From an uncultured Eubacteriales bacterium (lineage in GTDB: Bacteria; Bacillota; Clostridia; Christensenellales; Borkfalkiaceae), in NCBI GenBank assembly GCA_900540805.1, contig UQHL01000023.1, forward strand, positions 1-48,118: a DNA stretch of 48,118 nucleotides, in the 5' to 3' direction. Shown here one piece after another: positions 39,982-48,118 of this stretch. The translations under genes were made by a program, and so were the position numbers. The first letter of the stretch is position 1. Each line of letters begins with the position of its first letter. Under the pieces are notes generated by a model. It did no database searches and was not told the origin of the DNA. It saw only the letters and a list, made by a program, of their open reading frames with translations.

Positions 39982-40892
39982 GCCGATTTGTCCTCCCTCG
40001 CTGTTCCCAGCCGCTTGGATTCCGTAAATCCCTGGACGTAATTGATCCGCCGTCGGAGCGCGTCGCACATCTCCGTGGCCACGAATTTATCCGCGTCGGA
40101 TATCCCCGTATATAACGCCATGCCGATCTGATACAACCGCATGCAGGTTTTATAAATGAAGTACACCGATACTTCCGCCACGGAGAAGGTGAAATCCAGC
40201 GTCGCCACAAACCCAAACACGCCGATAAACAGTACCTTCTTCAATACCACCCCGACGTTATGCGCGGCGGTGTGGTAGGACATATCCCGCTCGCTGCCCT
40301 TCGCCCGTTCCGACTCTCCGAAGATCGCTGAATAGGACACCTTCAGATACCGCACCCGCACATACTCGATATTTTTCTCCGCCTTGTCTATTTTTACTTG
40401 CAAGGCCTTTTCTTTTGCCCGTAAATGCACAAGCCGCCAAGTGTTCACTTCCTCGAGCGGCTCTTTCTTACGCCATACCCGAAAGGCGTTATAGCGCGTT
40501 TCACGGCGTTGTATTTTGTCTCTGACCCGCTCGGCTTTCCGATTAAGTTTTTCTTTGTACGCCTCCAGTTTCGCCCTGCGATTGTCCGTCTCAATGTACG
40601 TCTGAAACGCGGTCAAGAGCGACAGTCGGTTCATTTCCGCATAGCTGGCCCGAAGCGCGGACTGAAGCTCTGTAAAAACTTCGTGCGTATCTTTTAGCTT
40701 ATCCTTGCGGATAGAGTTCGACAGAAATATAATGATGATTGCGGAGGCATTCGTGAGTAGCGCATTCGACCAATACGCCGTATTGAACACCGACGACGTC
40801 GCGCCAAACTTAATCAAATCCGAAACAATCGTCGTGACGGAGATCAAAGCCACCATTAAAAACATAATCACGGTTTTTATGCTCTTGCTCAT
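39978..40892 (-). CDS. Membrane protein with long coiled coil, phage-linked, unknown
   Basis: 304 residues: two N-terminal membrane helices (about 7-25, 42-60), a charged helical stretch of about 130 residues rich in Lys/Arg/Glu (KLEAYKEKLNRKAERVRDKIQRRE), then hydrophobic helices (about 215-260). ATGA overlaps couple it to both neighbours. No family recognised. Its place after the tail-fibre genes is where holin or lysis genes usually lie, but no lysin is present. Confidence 0.6.
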   Translation of the reverse strand: MSKSIKTVIMFLMVALISVTTIVSDLIKFGATSSVFNTAYWSNALLTNASAIIIIFLSNSIRKDKLKDTHEVFTELQSALRASYAEMNRLSLLTAFQTYIETDNRRAKLEAYKEKLNRKAERVRDKIQRRETRYNAFRVWRKKEPLEEVNTWRLVHLRAKEKALQVKIDKAEKNIEYVRVRYLKVSYSAIFGESERAKGSERDMSYHTAAHNVGVVLKKVLFIGVFGFVATLDFTFSVAEVSVYFIYKTCMRLYQIGMALYTGISDADKFVATEMCDALRRRINYVQGFTESKRLGTAREDKSA

Positions 40893-41410
40893 TCCCTACG
40901 CCTCCGTTTCTTTTCTTTCTTCGGCCGATGCCGTGACTTAACACACATGCTTTCCAGGATAGCGAACACAAATCCGATGGACTCTGACAGCCCGATAAAC
41001 CCGATAATGCCTGTAAAAGTGACTATAGACTTTTCCAACGCCCTGCAGGCGAGAAACGCTACAACCAAAAACGCCAGCGGCAATACCCAGTTGAGGACGG
41101 TTTCAGTAATCCGCGCCCGACGCAGGGCTTCCTCGATGTTGAGAATCTTCCCCGCGTCGTTCTCCGTCTCGATCTGCGCCTCCAGGCTTCCCGCCTTGAT
41201 CCGCTGCTTATCCAGCCACGGATTGATAAATACCCGCTTGACGATTAAAAACACGACCACTGCCGCCACGACGACCCTGAAATAAATCTTAAATCTCTTT
41301 GCTTTTGCTCCCCACCCGCCGTAGCCGAGATACACGATCACAAGCGGCACGACCGCCGTGAAGATCAGCTCCAAAACGACGAAAATAAACCGTTTGAACG
41401 TCCATTTCAT
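40889..41410 (-). CDS. Four-helix membrane protein, phage-linked, unknown
   Basis: 173 residues with about four hydrophobic helices (about 8-28, 42-62, 105-125, 130-155), a charged middle (INPWLDKQRIKAGSLEAQIETENDAGKIL) and a very basic end (RHRPKKEKKRRRRE). Coupled by ATGA overlaps on both sides. Possibly holin-like; not assigned. Confidence 0.6.
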   Translation of the reverse strand: MKWTFKRFIFVVLELIFTAVVPLVIVYLGYGGWGAKAKRFKIYFRVVVAAVVVFLIVKRVFINPWLDKQRIKAGSLEAQIETENDAGKILNIEEALRRARITETVLNWVLPLAFLVVAFLACRALEKSIVTFTGIIGFIGLSESIGFVFAILESMCVKSRHRPKKEKKRRRRE

Positions 41411-42003
41411 GCCTTGCCTCCGAGCCCGTCAAAGGACACCAGCGAAGCGTTCTTCTCGGCCGTCTCCGATTTCTCGGGCGGAGTTTCGGGAACGTCGGTT
41501 TCTTCCTCTGTCGGTGCAATCTCGATTTTTGCGGGTTCCACAATCCCCTTGCCGCCGTTCTCCGCATGGTTGAGAAGCTGTCTTGCACTCAACTGCATAG
41601 CCGCTTTTTCCTCCTCGCTCAAAAGTCGGGATTTAGACTGTGCCAAAGCGATACCAGCCACGCCGATCTCAATGTTCCGCGAGGTCGTATGCGTGTCCAT
41701 GACATGCGTCTCGATAACGTTCAAGCGTTTATCCAGCGTTTTATTGACTTCGGCGGACACGTCCACATTAATGGACTTCCCGACGATCTTCTTGACGACC
41801 TTATTAGCCGCCTTTTCCGCAGCCAGCTCCGCCACCGCGTCAACGTTCGCGTCGCGCTTGGCCATGCGTTTGCTGATGGCATGTGTGATAATGCCCGTAA
41901 TGGCGCTTCCGATCCCCGTAGCGCCGATCATCGCGATCAACGCCGTTACCCACGTTTCCGCGGAATCGAATATTTCCTGCAACGATATCAATAAATTTAA
42001 CAT
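41407..42003 (-). CDS. Single-pass membrane coiled-coil protein, phage-linked
   Basis: 198 residues. One membrane segment near the start (ALIAMIGATGIGSAITGIITH), then an Ala/Lys-rich helix (AVAELAAEKAANKVVKKIVG), a coiled-coil stretch, and an acidic Pro/Glu-rich tail. It resembles small phage proteins encoded beside holins, but no family is recognised. Coupled to the next gene by ATGA. Confidence 0.6.
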   Translation of the reverse strand: MLNLLISLQEIFDSAETWVTALIAMIGATGIGSAITGIITHAISKRMAKRDANVDAVAELAAEKAANKVVKKIVGKSINVDVSAEVNKTLDKRLNVIETHVMDTHTTSRNIEIGVAGIALAQSKSRLLSEEEKAAMQLSARQLLNHAENGGKGIVEPAKIEIAPTEEETDVPETPPEKSETAEKNASLVSFDGLGGKA

Positions 42004-42014
42004 ACTATCCTCCT

Positions 42015-42533
42015 TTACGCGCCCATCGGGTCGCCGCCTGCGGCTTCGATCACCGCCTCTTTCTTTGACTGTTCGATCATAGCGGGAAGCCCCGCTACTG
42101 TTGCCCGTAATGTTTCATAGCCTGCCGACAGCGCCGAAACTGTTTGTTTTAGTTCCGTGATTTCCGTTTCCAGCTTTTGCAGCTCCGCTGTTGCCGTCCA
42201 GTTACCGTCCTGCGCGGTGACTATTAACGGCTCGATACAATAATCGTCCTTGAGCTTCAGCGTTCCTGCGGCGTTATATAGGGCAAGCGAGAACTCGACG
42301 GGCTCCGTCCCGCCGGCAGTCAGCCATTCCGCCGATAAATCGATAGAATTATCCGAAGATAACGCAAAGGTCTTTTTCAGCGCGGAGCCATGCCGTACTA
42401 CGACGATATAACGCCCGACGCGTATTTCATTGACGATATTAAACGTCACCGTCAGTGTCTCGTTTTCGGCTAAAGTAAAGGACGGAACGTCTAACCGCCC
42501 CGTCCTGCCCGTTAATGTAATTGTTCGTTTCAT
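42015..42533 (-). CDS. Phage tail-region protein with C-terminal coiled coil
   Basis: 172 residues from ATG 42533, which overlaps the previous stop as ATGA and has GAGGT upstream. The N-terminal 110 residues are beta-rich (MKRTITLTGRTGRLDVPSFT, GRYIVVVRHGS), then a heptad-like helix (LQKLETEITELKQTVSALSAGYETL). A beta head on a coiled coil resembles baseplate or fibre-accessory proteins. Family not recognised. Confidence 0.6.
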   Translation of the reverse strand: MKRTITLTGRTGRLDVPSFTLAENETLTVTFNIVNEIRVGRYIVVVRHGSALKKTFALSSDNSIDLSAEWLTAGGTEPVEFSLALYNAAGTLKLKDDYCIEPLIVTAQDGNWTATAELQKLETEITELKQTVSALSAGYETLRATVAGLPAMIEQSKKEAVIEAAGGDPMGA

Positions 42534-42802
42534 TTCAGATACCTCATAATTTCGTCGGGGATATTTTCGACCGCTTCCGCTTTCAAATCGCACAAATCGC
42601 GATACCACGCCAATACAGCGACATGCCGTTCATCCGTCTCTTTCACCACCCCGTAATAGACGTTTGATTTATAGACGTCAAAGGCCTTCAGTAAGGGCTT
42701 ACGCAGAAAGCGAAGATGATTAAGCTCCTCGCCGGTGCCTTTTACGCAAGCCGCTTTAGATAACGGCAACGCTTTGGGTTTACCAAATATGGGTTTTGTC
42801 AT
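42530..42802 (-). CDS. Small phage tail-region protein, 90 residues
   Basis: Starts MTKPIFGKPKALPLSKAACV; basic at the start, mixed helix and strand after. Overlaps both neighbours by ATGA. Small proteins of this size often follow tail-fibre genes. No domain recognised; the operon position is the main support. Confidence 0.6.
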   Translation of the reverse strand: MTKPIFGKPKALPLSKAACVKGTGEELNHLRFLRKPLLKAFDVYKSNVYYGVVKETDERHVAVLAWYRDLCDLKAEAVENIPDEIMRYLK

Positions 42803-45195
42803 ATAGTGCCTCCTCCTTTTACGGGATATTCCTGCGAAACGGTGTTCTCCGCGCCGTACTCGCTGTTGTCTGTGTCGCCTTGGACGACTGTTTCACTTCC
42901 GCCGTTCCATGCCTGATAGTTGTCGTAATCAGCGTTTAAGTCGGTTTCGGTTGCTGTGACGGTTTTGTAGCGTACGATCAAAGGATCGCCTGCGGCATAT
43001 TGTGCGGCGAGATAGGCTTTCCATTCAGCAACGGTCGTGTATCTACTATCTTTGACTAAAAGCACAAGCTCTCCGTTTTGAGCTTCAAAATCTTTCAAAG
43101 CAGACCACGATTTTACATTTTCTCCGTCATAGCGCGAACATACCGAAGTAAACGCTATTCCCTTCACAGGAAGATCGCACGAAAACGCCGTATAAGTTGT
43201 ATTCACGCTCCAACCTTCCGTCCCGTCAAACACTTTCGTCGCGCCCTGCGACACGTTCTTTCCCGTCTGAAAGTCCAGGGTATTATACGCGGGATTTTCG
43301 ACAGGCGAAGGAAGAGAAAGAACGGACTGCTTGTATGGCTCGTAAGCGGTGGCGGTCGTGCCTCGTTCGCACATCACTTCGGCGTTTTGATTGTAATACG
43401 AACAGCCTAAATATGCGCCGCTCTCGGGGATTGTGACTGTTTTTTCGGCACTGTCGTAATAATAGATAACGTTCATAAATTGGTCGTAGATTACATACCG
43501 AAGCGATCGACCGTTATCACCAACGAATCCCGTTAGACGATAGTTTTCTCCGATTTTAACAGGAATGAATAATGTATCATAACTATTGCTGTTGATAATA
43601 TTTCCCGTCTCTGCGTTAGCTATAACCTTATTTTTTAGAACATTATCTCCACCGCAAAGGTTCTTCCCCGTGCTCACGATCTTTTCAAAGCTCGCATTTT
43701 TCAACCCTTTGAAATACAGCTGATAGGGAAGTGCGGTCGTGCCTTCGTTGATTATGGGACGGAAAACAAGATTGTTTACGGAAGCTCCAGTGTAAACTGC
43801 AATATAAGCATAATAACCCATATTCTGTGGTATAAACATTTTTCCGTTTCCATAATCGAAAAAAGAATTAGCGTAATCTATCGTTTGAATAATCAACGCA
43901 TACAAAGCGCCCGACTCAGAGCTTCCGCCTGATGGGCAACCTCTCAAATAATAATTTTTTCCAGGGTTAAAAACGAGCGGAGATTTTTCGGATCTGATAA
44001 CAAAGGTTACCGATGCCGTGGCCGTTCCATTTACCGTTATACTCCCGTCGCCGTTATCGGTAAACGTAACCCCGTTTACAGTTTTCGTCGTTTCGACATA
44101 TGGGTACGGGATTAAATTCGTCGTCTTGACCGTGCTTCCCTCGATCGTCTGCACGGTTGTCAACGCTCCGTCTATGATCTCCGTTCCCGCGGCTGTCTCT
44201 CTCGATGTATAGGCCTGCGTCAACGGCTGTAAAAGATAAACCGTCTCGCCTATAATCGTGTAGATATCCGAGATATCACGCTTAACGTCTTCAAATTCTT
44301 TCTGTGTTACATAGTCCGTTGGTATGTCGCTTTTTAACGCCATAGTACCGCTTTTCTCGGGGTAAGTCACCTCATAATTATTCCCGTCCACGGTATAGAC
44401 GAAAGAGTCTTTCATATAGACGGTATGCCACGTTTGCCCGCCAACGGTTATAGGCGACGTAAAGGCTTTTGTCCCGTCTATCGTCTGATCGGTGTCTGTC
44501 GTAACTATGTTCTCGGGTATATCTGATGTCAAAGCAAGTGTTCCAGATTTTACAGGGTATTTGAAACGATCGCTACCTTTCACTATAGCGTCCGCGTCTA
44601 TGCCGACACCATTAATAGAAGTAAACCCATTAAATGTATTTATTCCTGTATGCGTTTTGTTTCCTGAAATTGTCTGATTGGTATCAACAGTCACGTACTT
44701 ATTCGGTAGATCAACGTTTATCAGCCGATCATACGCCTCCTCTGCTCGTTCGGCACTATTCAAAGCGGAGGCCGCGTTTTTCTTTGCTTCGTTCCAAAGA
44801 TTTCCCACCGTCGCACTATTTACAGATAAGCCGTTTTCTGTGGGCAGTCCGTCCTGCACCGTAAACGACGCAATATCGGACGAAAACTGCGTGATATACT
44901 TTGTCGGATCTGTCGTCGAATACAACCTCACAAATAATTGCATACTCCACTCACCGGACATCTTCAGCACTTCCTCGGGAATCAGCATTTTATAACCGCT
45001 TACATCTTCCTGAAAGAGTATCTCCCCCGTGTATGCAAACTCACTTGCCGCATACACAATCCATAAACTTTCACCCGTGGCAAGCGGTGTTTCCAACTCT
45101 ACTTCCATCAACTGACGCATGACGTCGTTCGTATTGATCTCGCCTGTGCCGTCCAAAAACGTGATTGATTTATTATTCTTCAGTTTGATTTTCAT
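42799..45195 (-). CDS. Phage tail fibre / receptor-binding protein
   Basis: 798 residues; AGGAGGT precedes ATG. The N-terminus (about 1-120) looks like a BppU-type baseplate-attachment domain (ITFLDGTGEINTNDVMRQLM, WSMQLFVRLYS). Then come shaft-like repeats: YVTVDTNQTISGNKTHTG and IVTTDTDQTIDGTKAFTS, each followed by KYPVKSGTLALTSDIP- or TYPEKSGTMALKSDIP-like units, a duplicated tail-fibre module. The C-terminal half has beta-sandwich units with VTFTDNGDGSITVNGTATAS, probably a carbohydrate-binding head. It should recognise the host surface. Confidence 0.82.
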   Translation of the reverse strand: MKIKLKNNKSITFLDGTGEINTNDVMRQLMEVELETPLATGESLWIVYAASEFAYTGEILFQEDVSGYKMLIPEEVLKMSGEWSMQLFVRLYSTTDPTKYITQFSSDIASFTVQDGLPTENGLSVNSATVGNLWNEAKKNAASALNSAERAEEAYDRLINVDLPNKYVTVDTNQTISGNKTHTGINTFNGFTSINGVGIDADAIVKGSDRFKYPVKSGTLALTSDIPENIVTTDTDQTIDGTKAFTSPITVGGQTWHTVYMKDSFVYTVDGNNYEVTYPEKSGTMALKSDIPTDYVTQKEFEDVKRDISDIYTIIGETVYLLQPLTQAYTSRETAAGTEIIDGALTTVQTIEGSTVKTTNLIPYPYVETTKTVNGVTFTDNGDGSITVNGTATASVTFVIRSEKSPLVFNPGKNYYLRGCPSGGSSESGALYALIIQTIDYANSFFDYGNGKMFIPQNMGYYAYIAVYTGASVNNLVFRPIINEGTTALPYQLYFKGLKNASFEKIVSTGKNLCGGDNVLKNKVIANAETGNIINSNSYDTLFIPVKIGENYRLTGFVGDNGRSLRYVIYDQFMNVIYYYDSAEKTVTIPESGAYLGCSYYNQNAEVMCERGTTATAYEPYKQSVLSLPSPVENPAYNTLDFQTGKNVSQGATKVFDGTEGWSVNTTYTAFSCDLPVKGIAFTSVCSRYDGENVKSWSALKDFEAQNGELVLLVKDSRYTTVAEWKAYLAAQYAAGDPLIVRYKTVTATETDLNADYDNYQAWNGGSETVVQGDTDNSEYGAENTVSQEYPVKGGGTI

Positions 45196-45204
45196 GAATA
45201 CCTC

Positions 45205-47208
45205 CTATTTCCGTTCGTGGATATGCGTAAAATATAATGTCGTTTTACTTTTATCGTTACAACCGATATACAAATTATTGTTCTCATCCGTAATCGCCCA
45301 GGCTTTAATATCCGAACCGTTCAGCAGACTGACACCGCCCTGCGCCAGCGTTAACTTAAACGCCTTTTGTGTATCCGAAATCAAGTCTTGCATGCCGAAA
45401 TAACCCTTTCTTTGTTCGTCCGTCGTTATCAAGACGTTTCGCGTTTCGTCTGCGAGCAATTTGTCCTCGCCTTGTCTTAACGGCTTTTTCAAAAACCAAA
45501 AACGGAACTTTCGATTTTCCGTCCACTTCTTCACGAGCGGGTGATTTTCCGCAAGCTTGCTCCCGATTACTACGTCCGCCTCGTCGCTGATCCAATGACA
45601 TTGATAGGTAAATTTCAACGCTTCTCCGGGGTCTTTGGAGACGTAGAATATCTCGTCGAATACTTTGTCCGTAGGCTGATTTTCTCCCAACGCCGATTGA
45701 GGATATGCGCCCTCGTCGGTAATATTTACTCCGCCCGACAAGACAAACCGCGCGTAATCGAGCTTCCCGTTATCGTAGCAATAAAAAACCTCTTCGCAAT
45801 ATTGACTGTTGTCCGCATTTACGCGCAGTCCCGCCGAGAGATTGTCTTTCATGCTCGCGGAGAACACCATGCTGTTGGCTATGCCCATTGTCGTACACGG
45901 TACGGTAACGCCTTTGTCGTAGCTTTCTCGGTTCGCCCTATATAAGAAAAACGACGTTATCGTAACGTCGTCTGTTTTATCACACAGAAATATTCTCGGT
46001 ATAATCGCCCGCTTTGTCGTCGAGCCTTCAATCACGCTCATTGTCAGGTCGCCCGCTTCCGCGTTTTGCACAACTCCGTCCGTCGTGACCTCTATGTAAT
46101 CCTCCCAATGCATGTTCCGCCATAGTATATCCGCGGGGATTTTATAGTTTCGATACTTCTGATCCACCGATACGTATTGAGACTTATTCGACCAATTCTT
46201 CGAGAGCGTATGCGTCACTTTCACCTGCACGCAGTTCGTCATTTCGAGACTGTTCGCCGTGAGAATATAGTGTTCGCCGTTATGCCGTACTCGACACCCG
46301 AGCGGCGGTATATCCGCTATTTTCGTGTACCATTTTACGAGCGTAATTTGTTCCGTGCCCATTTTTTGCGCCGTGTTGTAAAGAAACTTGCCGAGTGCCG
46401 ACGCGCTGTTTATCTCCGCTCGCTGATTGATAGGCTGGATATAATCTGCATTCTGTTTCGCAGACTTCCGCGCTCGTATCTTGATGTCGGAGGACATCGG
46501 GATATACTCGACGCGGAATTGTAGATCATATGGATTATTTGTTAAAACTGAAACAAAATAAATATTTATAAGATTATCTACATTTTGTATTGTTGAAATA
46601 TTTTCTCTATTATCTTTCACAATAAAAGATTGATATTTATACCTTATCGCAGATTCAATAGCTATTTGCCAATTTCTTGAATTTTCCGAGGTTGTTGTCC
46701 AAATACTATAATCTTTACTATAAATTTGTATTTTATTTTCACGATAAATAAGAGTATTTCCCTTATTGGGTATAGCCGCACATGCTTGTTCCGACGTTTT
46801 AGGCATGGTTAAAGTACCATGAATAGTATCAGACACGACAAAATCAGAAATATCAATATAATTTTGTTCCTTTCCTGTTTTGTCTATCGCATACATTAAA
46901 TAATACGTTCTATTTTCCGCCCTATCATAGAATTCTATTAAATCTTTTTTTGCGTTGCCATAAGAAACCGAAATTTTAACATTAGGCTGATTATAAATAT
47001 TTTTCGGTAATATTATTTGCGCGTTTACATCTTCAAGTTTATAAGTTTCACTTCTTGGCGAAATCCAACCATTCGCAGAGGGAAACGTCATAGTAGCATC
47101 GCTTTCATTGTCTTCAATTAAATTTTGCGCAAATGTTTCTACTCCAGTGCAATAGTCTGTGCCGTCGATAGAGTTTCCAAAGGAATCGTATTTTATTTTA
47201 GTTGACAT
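45205..47208 (-). CDS. Phage tail/baseplate structural protein, mosaic
   Basis: 667 residues; AGGAG lies 9 bases before ATG 47208. Beta-rich throughout, with IPPLGCRVRHNGEHYILTANSLEMTN and KYRNYKIPADILWRNMHWEDYIEV in the middle and TQKAFKLTLAQGGVSLLNG near the end. No signal peptide. I cannot name the family; I infer a tail-tip or baseplate component from its order ahead of the fibre gene. The first about 230 codons (46520-47208) are much more AT-rich than the rest, so the gene looks recombinant. Confidence 0.65.
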   Translation of the reverse strand: MSTKIKYDSFGNSIDGTDYCTGVETFAQNLIEDNESDATMTFPSANGWISPRSETYKLEDVNAQIILPKNIYNQPNVKISVSYGNAKKDLIEFYDRAENRTYYLMYAIDKTGKEQNYIDISDFVVSDTIHGTLTMPKTSEQACAAIPNKGNTLIYRENKIQIYSKDYSIWTTTSENSRNWQIAIESAIRYKYQSFIVKDNRENISTIQNVDNLINIYFVSVLTNNPYDLQFRVEYIPMSSDIKIRARKSAKQNADYIQPINQRAEINSASALGKFLYNTAQKMGTEQITLVKWYTKIADIPPLGCRVRHNGEHYILTANSLEMTNCVQVKVTHTLSKNWSNKSQYVSVDQKYRNYKIPADILWRNMHWEDYIEVTTDGVVQNAEAGDLTMSVIEGSTTKRAIIPRIFLCDKTDDVTITSFFLYRANRESYDKGVTVPCTTMGIANSMVFSASMKDNLSAGLRVNADNSQYCEEVFYCYDNGKLDYARFVLSGGVNITDEGAYPQSALGENQPTDKVFDEIFYVSKDPGEALKFTYQCHWISDEADVVIGSKLAENHPLVKKWTENRKFRFWFLKKPLRQGEDKLLADETRNVLITTDEQRKGYFGMQDLISDTQKAFKLTLAQGGVSLLNGSDIKAWAITDENNNLYIGCNDKSKTTLYFTHIHERK

Positions 47209-47230
47209 ATTTGTGTACTCCTGTTATACT
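47202..47230 (+). promoter_or_regulatory. Promoter of the small plus-strand membrane gene
   Basis: TTGACA, 17 bases, TATACT. Its -35 box contains part of the start codon of the minus-strand tail gene, so polymerase binding here could interfere with that gene. Confidence 0.8.
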
Positions 47231-47254
47231 TTAATTAAAAAAATGAGGTGAATT

Positions 47255-47473
47255 ATGTTTTTTTATATTTTTGGTGGGATTTGTAGTATTCTTTCCTTAA
47301 TCGGCGGAATAATAGCATGTGTTTCCAGCCAATGGGCTTATGGGGTGACATTAATTATTACTGCAGTTTTTGCTTTTACTCTACTTTTGACTCTAAATTC
47401 CTTAACCGAAAAAGTAGAAAAACTTGAAAAACAAGTTTCCGAGCTTAAAAATTCCGACAAAAAAGACAGCTAA
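47255..47473 (+). CDS. Small two-helix membrane protein with coiled-coil tail
   Basis: 72 residues; GAGGTG precedes ATG. Two hydrophobic helices (about 3-23, 29-49) are followed by SLTEKVEKLEKQVSELKNSDKKDS, a clear heptad coil. It is the only plus-strand gene in this stretch, with its own strong promoter and a shared terminator. Unknown family; it may be a phage lysogenic-conversion or regulatory membrane peptide. Confidence 0.7.
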   Translation: MFFYIFGGICSILSLIGGIIACVSSQWAYGVTLIITAVFAFTLLLTLNSLTEKVEKLEKQVSELKNSDKKDS

Positions 47474-47512
47474 CCGCTGTCATTAACTACTATCAAATTT
47501 CATATTCCCTCC

Positions 47513-47547
47513 AAAGAAAAAGGACGTTCCGCGACGGAGCGTCCTTT
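47513..47547. terminator. Terminator between converging small gene and toxin gene
   Basis: GGACG-TTCCG-CGA-CGGAG-CGTCC with one mismatch; T-tract TTTTTCTTT on the minus strand and TTT on the plus strand. Confidence 0.8.
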
Positions 47548-47563
47548 GGGTTTTGGGAGAAAC

Positions 47564-47881
47564 TTACAGCAACTTTTCATAGTCCATCATGCCGTATAAC
47601 GCACGAACAACTTGAATTTCTTCTCTGTTCTTATCTGCCCGATAAAACACTATGTAATTATTTACGATCAGCTTTCTCAAAGTCCTGTCTTTCACATACT
47701 CGTTTTGGATTAACGCACAGCTTTCAGGCTGGGAGCATACGATATTCAAAGCCTTTTCGAAATCACGCACTTGTTTTGCCGCAGCTGTAGGATTGCACAG
47801 CGTAATAGCGATATACTCGAATATGCTTTCCATATCCCGCGCAGCTTGCGGATAAATGTTCAACACGTACTTATTCGGCAT
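47564..47881 (-). CDS. RelE/ParE-family toxin
   Basis: 105 residues. The start YVLNIYPQAARDMESIFEYI and the end LRKLIVNNYIVFYRADKNREEIQVVRALYGMMDYEKLL are typical of the RelE/ParE superfamily, which either cut mRNA on the ribosome or poison gyrase. The ATG overlaps the antitoxin stop region by 11 bases, so the pair is coupled. Terminated by the hairpin at 47513-47547. Confidence 0.9.
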   Translation of the reverse strand: MPNKYVLNIYPQAARDMESIFEYIAITLCNPTAAAKQVRDFEKALNIVCSQPESCALIQNEYVKDRTLRKLIVNNYIVFYRADKNREEIQVVRALYGMMDYEKLL

Positions 47882-48116
47882 ACTTCTCTTTCATCCTCCC
47901 GAAAAACTCTTCACCGCTTTCGGGTTTCGCCCCCGCGTCGATCTCGTCCAAGGCAGAATTGATAAGAGCCGCCGTTTGCGCCTTTGCGAACATTTCTTCA
48001 TACAGTTTAATGCTCATCAACACCATTTCTCCGTATCCGTTCTTTGTAACCACGACGGGAACCTCGCTTTCCTGACAGGTTTTCATGACCTGCGAGGTGT
48101 TTTTTAACTCGTTCAC
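47871..48116 (-). CDS. Phd/YefM-family antitoxin, 5' end probably outside window
   Basis: 81 visible residues. VMKTCQESEVPVVVTKNGYGEMVLMSIKLYEEM matches the Phd/YefM DNA-binding domain, followed by a helical, acidic C-terminus that wraps the toxin. Family members usually have about ten more N-terminal residues and the frame is open to the edge, so the GTG at 48116 is probably not the true start. It should neutralise the RelE-like toxin and repress the operon. Confidence 0.88.
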   Translation of the reverse strand: MNELKNTSQVMKTCQESEVPVVVTKNGYGEMVLMSIKLYEEMFAKAQTAALINSALDEIDAGAKPESGEEFFGRMKEKYAE

Positions 48117-48118
48117 AG

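Overview
The window looks like chromosome from an uncultured, gut-type Gram-positive bacterium of the Clostridia. Evidence: AAGGAGG-type ribosome binding sites, many sigma-A promoters with exactly 17-bp spacers, diacyl-lipoprotein solute-binding proteins, AraC regulators beside sugar loci, an ECF transporter S component, a collagen-like spore/surface-type protein and frequent TTG starts. No 16S gene or species marker is present, so I do not name a genus. The catabolic regions are about half GC. The mobile and phage stretches are more AT-rich and patchy.

Region 1 (1-17740) is a polysaccharide-utilisation locus on the minus strand. Its order is a two-domain glycerophosphodiester phosphodiesterase, an SGNH esterase lipoprotein, an ABC sugar importer (binding protein and two permeases), a GH99/GH71-like lipoprotein, a 1288-residue Ig-repeat surface protein, a GH78 alpha-L-rhamnosidase, a divergent RpiB/LacAB isomerase and a GH106-like rhamnosidase cut by the window edge. 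A divergent AraC gene (16931-17740) probably controls it. The phosphodiesterase and the Ig protein share a C-terminal tail of Gly/Cys/Ser, a hydrophobic segment and basic residues, which looks like a non-LPXTG sorting signal.

Region 2 (about 18240-24640) is a compact integrative mobilisable element: an attenuated leader, an HTH protein, an excisionase-like protein, a candidate oriT, a MobC-like protein, a MobP-type relaxase fused to Sel1 repeats, a small unknown protein and two tandem tyrosine integrases. Downstream are a TspO-like protein and a tRNA-Pro(CGG) locus with a displaced copy of the tRNA 5' half.

Region 3 (26830-36010) holds a WYL regulator with a DUF3795 protein. It is followed by a second sugar locus: a divergent AraC gene, RpiB/AlsB, a fused ROK kinase::AlsE-type epimerase, and a second GH78 enzyme. 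Together these suggest phosphorylation, isomerisation and epimerisation of allose or a related aldose released from rhamnosylated glycosides. Next come an AKR-ferredoxin, ECF-S, DUF1893 operon and an apparently independent structured RNA gene (35792-35968).

Region 4 (36090-48118) is accessory DNA: an XRE regulator, a collagen-like protein, a single-gene island bounded by tRNA-3'-end-like sequences and paired 9-bp repeats, an Abi_2/HEPN protein, and a tightly coupled phage-tail-like operon on the minus strand. That operon ends in a 20-residue membrane peptide. A RelE/Phd toxin-antitoxin pair sits at the right edge. No capsid, portal, terminase or lysin gene is visible.
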